Below, one piece after another: positions 1-4,376 of a DNA stretch of 5,544 bases. Source of the DNA: DATECU01 sp035286745 (lineage in GTDB: Bacteria; Acidobacteriota; Vicinamibacteria; Fen-336); NCBI GenBank assembly GCA_035286745.1, contig DATECU010000259.1:1-5544 (forward strand), read 5' to 3'. Both the position numbers and the translations under genes were made by a program. Position 1 is the stretch's first letter. Each line of letters starts with the position of its first letter. The notes below the pieces were generated by a model, which searched no databases, had not been told where the DNA came from, and saw only the letters and a program-made list of their open reading frames with translations.

Positions 1-2
1 CC

Positions 3-197
3 TGCCACAACACCCACGACTACCGCCATGCCGAGGTTCCCGTCAAACGCAAGACCAAGGGAAAGGAAGCCAAGCTCCTGATGGACGAGGTGCTGTCGTC
101 GCTGCCCCCGCCCCCCACTCCCCCGCCGGCCCCGCCGGCCCCGGCCCGCAAGCGGCGCGACCTGTGGGCTGAGCTCGAGCGGATCAAGAAGAAGTAG
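3..197 (+). CDS. C-terminal end of an unrecognised basic, proline-rich protein (5' end outside window)
   Basis: An open frame enters from the left edge and ends at TAG 195-197, giving the last 64 residues. I do not recognise the family. The fragment begins with Cys-His-Asn-Thr-His-Asp-Tyr-Arg. This could be the second half of a CxxC-type zinc ribbon whose first half lies outside the window, but that is inference. A Lys/Arg-rich stretch follows, then a short helix-like segment, a proline-rich linker (PPPP at 105-116, PPP at 120-128, then two Pro-Pro-Ala units), and a charged tail ending in three lysines. The basic patches on both sides of the linker would suit nucleic-acid binding, but no catalytic motif is visible. 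The stop lies only 8 bases before the ATG of the phosphorylase gene, so the two are probably co-transcribed. No functional link to nucleosides can be read from the fragment. GC-rich third positions and the unbroken frame support it as coding. Confidence 0.6.
   Translation, partial: CHNTHDYRHAEVPVKRKTKGKEAKLLMDEVLSSLPPPPTPPPAPPAPARKRRDLWAELERIKKK
123..140 (+). repeat. 9-base tandem repeat (two copies) inside a proline-rich linker
   Basis: The unit CCGCCGGCC occurs twice head to tail, at 123-131 and 132-140. It is in frame with the partial coding region, each copy encoding Pro-Pro-Ala. It most likely reflects slippage-prone low-complexity coding DNA rather than a regulatory site. Confidence 0.7.
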
Positions 198-205
198 ACC
201 GGGGC

Positions 206-1513
206 ATGCGCGCGGTCGACGTCATCCTCAAGAAGCGCGGTGGCGGTGAGCTGAGCCGAGAGGAAATCGGCTTCTTCGTCGACGGCTACACCCGAGGTGA
301 GATCCCCGACTACCAGGCTTCGGCCCTGGCCATGGCCGTGTTCTTCCGCGGCATGACTTCACCGGAGACGGTGGCCCTGACCGAGGCCATGATGCGGACC
401 GGGAGCGTCCTCGAGTTCCCCGAGCTCCCCGGACCCAAGGTCGACAAGCACTCGACCGGGGGTGTGGGCGACAAGACCAGCCTCATCCTGGCCCCGCTGG
501 CGGCCGCCTGCGGCGTCTACGTGCCGATGATCTCGGGCCGCGGCCTGGGTCACACCGGAGGCACCCTGGACAAGCTGGAGGCCATCCCCGGCTTCAGCGT
601 TTCCCTCTCGCTCGACGAGTTCCGCCGGGTGCTGGCCAAGGCGCATCTCGGCCTGATCGGCCAGACCCCCGAGATCGCTCCTGCCGACCGCAAGCTCTAC
701 GCTCTGCGCGATGTCACCGGCACCGTGGAGAGCCTGCCCTTGATCGCGGCCTCGATCATGAGCAAGAAGATGGCCGAGGGAATCGACGCCCTGATCCTCG
801 ACATCAAGACCGGCGACGGCGCTTTCCTGCCGGTCTTCGAGGAATCGAGGGCTCTGGCCCGGGCCATGGTCGACATCGGCCGGGGCATGGGCAAGAAAGT
901 GGCGGCCCTGATCACCGACATGGACCAGCCCCTGGGCCGCACCGTCGGCAATGCCCTGGAAACCCGCGAGGCCATCGAGACCCTCAAGGGCCGCGGACCT
1001 GCCGACCTCGAATCGCTCTCCCTCGAGCTGGCTGCCCGCATGCTCCATCTCTCCGGCGTGGCCCCGGCCATGGATGCGGCGCGCAACCGGGTGCGCGACG
1101 CGCTGGCCTCCGGGGCCGGGCTCGCCAAGTTCCAGGAGGTGATCGGCCTGCAGGGCGGCGATCCAAGGGTTTGCGACGACCCGGGCCTGCTGCCCCGGGC
1201 CCGGGAGACCGTCGAGCTGCGCTCGGAGTGCGACGGGCGGGTGACCGGCATCGCCTGCCGAGCCGTGGGGCTGGCCGCCATGCTGTTAGGCGCAGGCCGG
1301 GAGAAGGTCGACAGCCGGATCGACCCTGCGGTGGGGTTGGTGTTGCTCAAGAAGGTGGGCGATCCGGTGGCCAAGGGCGAGCCCTTCTTGACCATCCACT
1401 TGAACGACAAGCGGCGCCTCGACGACGTGGTCGAGATCCTGAAGAGCGCGGTCCGGATTGGTCCCGAGGCCCCACCCAAGACCCCGCTCATCCGCGAGGT
1501 CCTGAACGGCTGA
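206..1513 (+). CDS. pdp: Pyrimidine-nucleoside phosphorylase / thymidine phosphorylase
   Basis: Cleaves thymidine, uridine or deoxyuridine with phosphate to give the base and (deoxy)ribose-1-phosphate in the cytoplasm. The 435-residue length is normal for the family. The family signature SGRGLGHTGGTLDKLE is at residues 110-125. The phosphate-site segment KHSTGGVGDK is at 81-90, with K81, S83, S92, S110 and T120 in the expected phosphate-contact positions. The base-binding residues appear as R168 (YALRDVTGTVES), S183 and K187 (SIMSKK). The domain order is the usual one: N-terminal helical domain, central phosphate-binding alpha/beta domain, and C-terminal domain from about residue 335. Overall wording is closer to Bacillus-type Pdp (broad uridine/thymidine use) than to E. 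coli DeoA, so pdp is preferred, but specificity cannot be fixed from sequence. ATG 206 matches the family N terminus (MRxVDxIxKKR). It has only a weak GGGG purine run just upstream and lies 8 bases after the preceding stop, suggesting translational coupling. No promoter of its own is visible. Confidence 0.96.
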   Translation: MRAVDVILKKRGGGELSREEIGFFVDGYTRGEIPDYQASALAMAVFFRGMTSPETVALTEAMMRTGSVLEFPELPGPKVDKHSTGGVGDKTSLILAPLAAACGVYVPMISGRGLGHTGGTLDKLEAIPGFSVSLSLDEFRRVLAKAHLGLIGQTPEIAPADRKLYALRDVTGTVESLPLIAASIMSKKMAEGIDALILDIKTGDGAFLPVFEESRALARAMVDIGRGMGKKVAALITDMDQPLGRTVGNALETREAIETLKGRGPADLESLSLELAARMLHLSGVAPAMDAARNRVRDALASGAGLAKFQEVIGLQGGDPRVCDDPGLLPRARETVELRSECDGRVTGIACRAVGLAAMLLGAGREKVDSRIDPAVGLVLLKKVGDPVAKGEPFLTIHLNDKRRLDDVVEILKSAVRIGPEAPPKTPLIREVLNG

Positions 1514-1540
1514 GGTGGTCTGCCGCCCGCGCGGGTCTTT

Positions 1541-1568
1541 GCTGACGGCTGTGTGCTGACCGCTGTGT
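1541..1568 (+). repeat. 14-base tandem direct repeat upstream of the nupC promoter
   Basis: GCTGACGGCTGTGT (1541-1554) is followed immediately by GCTGACCGCTGTGT (1555-1568), 13 of 14 bases identical. It lies in the non-coding gap after the phosphorylase gene, about 30 bases upstream of the putative -35 box. It may be a tandem operator half-site or a small local duplication. Confidence 0.75.
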
Positions 1569-1573
1569 ATCGC

Positions 1574-1593
1574 GTTGCGAGTCGTTGCGAGTC
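1574..1593 (+). repeat. Perfect 10-base tandem direct repeat abutting the -35 box
   Basis: GTTGCGAGTC occurs twice with no gap (1574-1583 and 1584-1593), ending three bases before the TTGACG -35 element. The centre-to-centre spacing of 10 bases is about one helical turn, so both copies present the same DNA face. That geometry and position are typical of direct-repeat sites for activators such as OmpR/PhoB-type regulators. The regulator itself is unknown, so binding-site function is inference. Confidence 0.7.
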
Positions 1594-1596
1594 CCC

Positions 1597-1625
1597 TTGA
1601 CGCCATAGGACGCTCGTCGTAGGCT
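1597..1625 (+). promoter_or_regulatory. Putative sigma70-type promoter for the nupC operon
   Basis: TTGACG (1597-1602) matches five of six bases of the -35 consensus. Exactly 17 bases later, TAGGCT (1620-1625) keeps the key T, A and final T of a -10 box. Transcription would start near 1632, leaving a leader of roughly 40 bases before the GTG of nupC. The -10 match is weak, which suits a promoter needing an activator, and the tandem repeats next to it point the same way. This is the only promoter-like pair I found in the window's intergenic sequence. Confidence 0.45.
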
Positions 1626-1659
1626 CCGCCCTGATTCCCAACCCGCATCGGCAGCCCCC

Positions 1660-1666
1660 AAGGAGG
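1660..1666 (+). promoter_or_regulatory. Strong ribosome binding site that fixes the nupC start
   Basis: AAGGAGG is a near-perfect anti-16S complement, placed seven bases before GTG 1674. It is the best ribosome site in the window and decides the GTG start over any downstream ATG. It fits a first gene of an operon initiated independently rather than by coupling. Confidence 0.8.
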
Positions 1667-1673
1667 CCCCCTG

Positions 1674-3053
1674 GTGATATCACTTCTCATCCTGGCCCAA
1701 GCGGCCGACCCGCTGGCGAAGCTCAAGGCGGGCGCCTACTCAATCCCCCTGGGGCAACGCCTGGTCGGCCTGCTGGGCATCGCCACCATGCTGCTCATCG
1801 CCTACCTCATGAGCTACGACCGCAAGCACATCAACTGGCGCCTGGTGGGCATGGGGCTGCTGTTGCAGGCGGTTTTCGGCCTGCTGGTGCTCAAGTCCCC
1901 TCCCGGCCGCTGGTTCTTCGCCCAAGTTGGCGACATCGTCACCGGCATCCTGGGCTTCGTGGTGAAGGGTGCCAGCTTCGTCTTCGGCAACCTGGTCGAG
2001 CTGACGGTCCCCGTCGGGAGCATGAGCAGCACCGGCTCCTTCACTGCCGCCCCGGGTGGCGCCGCCATGACCGGCGCCATCTTCGCCTTCAAGGTGCTGC
2101 CCACCATCATCTTCTTCTCCTCCCTGATGTCGGTCCTCTACTACCTGGGCGTGATGCAGTGGGTGGTGAAGGGCATCGCCTGGGTGATGCAACGCTCGCT
2201 AGGCACGTCGGGCGCCGAGACCCTCTCCGCCTCCGGCAACATCTTCCTGGGCCAGACCGAGGCCCCGCTCCTGATCAAGCCCTTCGTGGGGCGAATGACC
2301 CAGTCGGAGCTGGTCACGGTGATGGTCGGTGGCTTCGCGACGGTCGCCGGCGGGGTGATGGCCGCCTACGTCGCCGTGCTCCAGGACTACCTCCCGTCCA
2401 TTGCCGGCCACCTGCTGGCGGCCAGCGTGATGAACGCTCCGGCGGGCCTGCTGCTGTCCAAGATGCTGCTCCCCGAAACCGGCCATCCGGTGACCAAGGA
2501 CATCCTTCACGTGGAGGTGGAGAAGACCGACTCCGGCGTGATCGAGGCCGCGGCTAACGGAGCTTCAACGGGTGTGCAGTTGGCGCTCAACGTGGCCGGC
2601 ATGCTGATCGCCTTCGTGGCCCTGGTCGCCATGCTGAACTTCGGCATCCAGTGGATCGGGGCCCAGTTCGGGATGCCCGGGCTCTCGTTCCAGTCCATCC
2701 TGGGCGCCGTGCTCCGGCCCCTGGCCTGGGTGATGGGCGTGCCCTGGCAGGACACCGCCTACGTGGGCAGCCTGATCGGCATCAAGACCGTCCTCAACGA
2801 GTTCGTGGCCTACTCCCAGTTCGCCAGCGACCTGAGCAAGACCGCGGTGATGATCGAACCCCGGAGCGCCGTGATCGCCGCCTATTCGCTCCTCGGCTTC
2901 GCCAACTTCTCCTCGATCGCCATCCAGATCGGCGGCATCGGCGGCCTGGCCCCCGAACGCCGCGGCGAGATCGCCCGCTTCGGCCTGCGCGCGATGGTGG
3001 CGGGGAATCTGGCGGCCTTCATGAGCGCGAGTTGGGCGGGGATGCTGCTGTGA
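1674..3053 (+). CDS. nupC: Concentrative nucleoside transporter, NupC/CNT family
   Basis: Inner-membrane symporter that imports nucleosides. The protein has 459 residues, somewhat longer than E. coli NupC (about 400) or the Vibrio cholerae CNT (about 418). The extra length is an N-terminal stretch of about 25 residues and a Ser/Gly/Ala-rich insertion near 113-133. Family landmarks are all present: FAFKVLPTIIFFSSLMSVLYY (137-157, in part), SASGNIFLGQTEAPLLIKPF (185-204) with nucleoside-binding Q194-T195-E196 and cation-site N189, the GIKTVLNEFVAY signature (369-380) with E376, and GFANFSSIAIQIGG (408-421) with N411 and S414. The GQTEAPLL form resembles Na+-coupled CNTs (Vibrio, mammalian) rather than the GQSE form of proton-coupled E. 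coli NupC, so Na+ coupling is inferred. The GTG start is set by the AAGGAGG site 7 bases upstream. First gene of the salvage operon. The TGA at 3051 overlaps a possible GTG restart (GTGA). Substrate range cannot be read from sequence. Confidence 0.95.
   Translation: MISLLILAQAADPLAKLKAGAYSIPLGQRLVGLLGIATMLLIAYLMSYDRKHINWRLVGMGLLLQAVFGLLVLKSPPGRWFFAQVGDIVTGILGFVVKGASFVFGNLVELTVPVGSMSSTGSFTAAPGGAAMTGAIFAFKVLPTIIFFSSLMSVLYYLGVMQWVVKGIAWVMQRSLGTSGAETLSASGNIFLGQTEAPLLIKPFVGRMTQSELVTVMVGGFATVAGGVMAAYVAVLQDYLPSIAGHLLAASVMNAPAGLLLSKMLLPETGHPVTKDILHVEVEKTDSGVIEAAANGASTGVQLALNVAGMLIAFVALVAMLNFGIQWIGAQFGMPGLSFQSILGAVLRPLAWVMGVPWQDTAYVGSLIGIKTVLNEFVAYSQFASDLSKTAVMIEPRSAVIAAYSLLGFANFSSIAIQIGGIGGLAPERRGEIARFGLRAMVAGNLAAFMSASWAGMLL
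3034..3053 (+). repeat. Copy 1 of a 20-base stop/restart repeat (end of nupC)
   Basis: The last codons of nupC contain GGGCGGGGAT followed by two variable bases and TGCTGTGA. The same arrangement recurs at 3111-3130, 77 bases downstream, with 18 of 20 bases identical (GC versus CT at the two variable positions). Each copy combines a G-rich, weakly SD-like run with a GTGA overlap. Confidence 0.8.
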
Positions 3054-3130
3054 ATCGCGCGCAGGCCCAGGGGAACGGCGACAAGCTCGCGCCAAGCCGG
3101 ATTCACTCCGGGGCGGGGATCTTGCTGTGA
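3050..3130 (+). CDS. Possible 26-codon minicistron bridging nupC and the purine phosphorylase gene
   Basis: The 73-base gap between the two genes is spanned exactly by a small open frame. Its GTG (3050-3052) overlaps the nupC TGA as GTGA. Its own TGA (3128-3130) overlaps the GTG start of the phosphorylase, again as GTGA. The predicted peptide starts MNRAQAQGNGDK and ends GAGILL. It is polar and basic, with no recognisable domain or membrane segment. Both starts are preceded at the same distance by the same GGGCGGGGA run. The frame could serve as a coupling device handing ribosomes from nupC to the phosphorylase, rather than as a functional peptide. A chance open frame in GC-rich DNA after a local duplication is a fair alternative. 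The peptide has no family support. Confidence 0.3.
   Translation: MNRAQAQGNGDKLAPSRIHSGAGILL
3111..3130 (+). repeat. Copy 2 of the 20-base stop/restart repeat (start of the purine phosphorylase gene)
   Basis: Near-copy of 3034-3053 that supplies the G-rich run and the GTG start of the phosphorylase. Because the copy spacing (77) is not a multiple of three, the copies are read in different frames relative to the large genes. In the minicistron frame this copy ends in Ala-Gly-Ile-Leu-Leu-stop, echoing Ala-Gly-Met-Leu-Leu-stop at the end of nupC. Confidence 0.75.
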
Positions 3131-3957
3131 GCGTGCTGCCCGCCCTGGACGAGGCGGTCCGCTTCATCGCCAAGAGAACGTCACTCCGCCCCGCGGTGGG
3201 TCTGGTCCTGGGTTCCGGGCTAGGCGCATTCGCGGAAGGCGTGGAGGACGCCGCCGTCATCCCCTACCGCGAGATCCCCCACTTCCCCAGCTCCACCGCG
3301 GTGGGCCACAAGGGCGAGCTGGTCCTGGGCACGCGCCAGGGGGTGCCGGTGGCGGTGATGTCGGGCCGGGTCCATTTCTACGAGGGCTACCGCATGGAGC
3401 AGGTGGTCTTCCCGGTGCGGGTGCTGGGCCGGCTGGGAGTCCAGACCCTGATCCTCACCAACGCCGCCGGCGGGGTGCAACCCGGGTTCGCACCCGGCGA
3501 CTTCATGGTGATCGACGACCACATCAACTACCTGGGCACCAACCCTCTGATCGGGCCTAACGACTCGCAGTTGGGCGAGCGCTTCTTCGACATGACCGAG
3601 GCCTACGACTCGGCCCTTCGCGAAACCGCCGAGCGCGCCTGCCGGCAGGCGGGGGCCACCGTCCACCGTGGCGTCTACATGGCCTTCAGCGGCCCCTCCT
3701 ACGAGACCCCGGCCGAGGTGCGCATGGCCCGGGTGCTGGGCGCCGACGCGGTAGGCATGTCGACGGTGCCGGAGGTGATCGCGGCACGCCACATGGGCCT
3801 CAAGGTGGCGGGCCTTTCCTGCATCACCAACGTGGCCGCTGGCGTGAGCCGAGAGAAGCTCGACCACTCCGAGGTGCTGGCGACCGGCGAGAAGGTGCGA
3901 TCCAGCTTGATTCGCATCCTCGACCTCATGGTGCAGGAGATCGCCGCTCGATCATGA
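3127..3957 (+). CDS. punA: Purine nucleoside phosphorylase, trimeric (class I, 6-oxopurine) type
   Basis: Phosphorolysis of inosine, guanosine and their deoxy forms to base plus (deoxy)ribose-1-phosphate in the cytoplasm. 276 residues, normal for the trimeric PNP/MTAP family. Motifs in order: GSGLG (29-33) with phosphate-binding S30, GHKG (60-63) with H61, GRVHFYEGY (80-88) with R81, H83 and Y86, LTNAAGG (110-116), GPSYETPAEVRM (189-200) with base-contacting Y192 and E193, GADAVGMSTVPE (205-216) with phosphate-site S212, and TNVAAG (234-239). N235 occupies the position of human PNP Asn243, which marks 6-oxopurine preference; MTA phosphorylases have Asp there. H247 probably matches human His257. 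GTG 3127 gives the usual distance to GSGLG, though a second GTG lies two codons later. The frame stays open further upstream, but with no ATG. The ribosome site is weak (G-rich run), suggesting coupling to the frame before it. The stop overlaps cdd as ATGA. Confidence 0.95.
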   Translation: MSVLPALDEAVRFIAKRTSLRPAVGLVLGSGLGAFAEGVEDAAVIPYREIPHFPSSTAVGHKGELVLGTRQGVPVAVMSGRVHFYEGYRMEQVVFPVRVLGRLGVQTLILTNAAGGVQPGFAPGDFMVIDDHINYLGTNPLIGPNDSQLGERFFDMTEAYDSALRETAERACRQAGATVHRGVYMAFSGPSYETPAEVRMARVLGADAVGMSTVPEVIAARHMGLKVAGLSCITNVAAGVSREKLDHSEVLATGEKVRSSLIRILDLMVQEIAARS

Positions 3958-4376
3958 AGCGTTCCTCTGCGCCTGCCGGCGATGCCCCCGACCTCGGGCC
4001 CCTGGCCAGGCTGGCCAAGAAGGCCCGGCAGCGCGCTCACGCGCCCTTCTCCGGCTTCAAGGTGGGGGCGGCCCTGCGCACCGCCGAGGGCGAGGTGGTG
4101 ACCGGCTGCAACATCGAGAACGCCTCTTACGGGCTCACCCTGTGCGCCGAACGCGTGGCGGTCTTCAAGGCGGTCTCCGAAGGCCTCACCCGCTTCGACG
4201 CCCTGGCGGTGGTGGCCGATTCGCCTCGGCTGACCGCCCCTTGCGGCCCCTGCCGGCAGATCCTCTGGGAGTTCTGCGGCGACATCTGGATTCACATGGA
4301 AAACCTGAAGGGCAAGGCCACCACCGTGCGCATGGCGGAGCTGCTGCCTCTGCCCTTCGATCGGAGGAACCTCTGA
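3954..4376 (+). CDS. cdd: Cytidine deaminase, short tetrameric zinc type
   Basis: Hydrolytic deamination of cytidine and deoxycytidine to uridine and deoxyuridine in the cytoplasm, feeding the pyrimidine phosphorylase encoded upstream. 140 residues, typical of the homotetrameric Bacillus/human-type enzyme rather than the about 290-residue dimeric E. coli form. Visible motifs: PFSGFKVGAAL (31-41); GCNIENASYG (51-60), with N53 and E55 for the ribose; LCAERVA (63-69), with zinc ligand C64 and proton-shuttling E66; and PCGPCRQ (96-102), with zinc ligands C97 and C100. All three zinc ligands are Cys, as in the tetrameric class. The start ATG shares the phosphorylase stop as ATGA. AGGAGA at 3935-3940 is a rather distant ribosome site, so coupling is likely. 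About 15 residues before the first conserved helix are poorly conserved in style. The stop TGA overlaps the proposed CTG start of the next gene. No missing key residue. Confidence 0.96.
   Translation: MKRSSAPAGDAPDLGPLARLAKKARQRAHAPFSGFKVGAALRTAEGEVVTGCNIENASYGLTLCAERVAVFKAVSEGLTRFDALAVVADSPRLTAPCGPCRQILWEFCGDIWIHMENLKGKATTVRMAELLPLPFDRRNL
4363..4367 (+). promoter_or_regulatory. Ribosome binding site supporting a CTG start for the amidohydrolase
   Basis: GGAGG lies within the last codons of cdd, five bases before CTG 4373. No ATG, GTG or TTG in the amidohydrolase frame sits within reach of it. The next canonical candidate, GTG 4466, is about 100 bases away and has no comparable purine run in front. 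The site is therefore the main evidence for the unusual initiator. Confidence 0.6.

Noticed and set aside
1526..1540. Palindrome CCCGCGCGGG followed by TCTTT as a terminator after the pyrimidine phosphorylase
   Set aside because: Allowing a loop leaves only a stem of about three to four pairs and the T run is broken, too weak for an intrinsic terminator. It could at most aid pausing.
1658..1674. Hairpin sequestering the nupC Shine-Dalgarno site (CCAAGG with CCCTGG)
   Set aside because: Six pairs at most with an internal A-C mismatch and a five-base loop. Predicted stability looks marginal, so no riboswitch or thermosensor is claimed.
697..1683. Long antisense open frame (328 codons) opposite the pyrimidine phosphorylase gene
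   Set aside because: It is a shadow of a strongly conserved sense gene in GC-rich DNA. The product is Arg/Ser/Pro-rich with no family motif and no convincing ribosome site.
2565..3260. Antisense open frame spanning the end of nupC and the start of the purine phosphorylase gene
   Set aside because: Low-complexity Ala/Arg/His composition, overlaps two solid genes, and no motif.
3127..3957. MTA phosphorylase instead of purine nucleoside phosphorylase
   Set aside because: The family is shared, but the base-site Asn (TNVAAG) and the Tyr-Glu of GPSYETPAE fit 6-oxopurine PNP. MTA phosphorylases usually have Asp at the Asn position.
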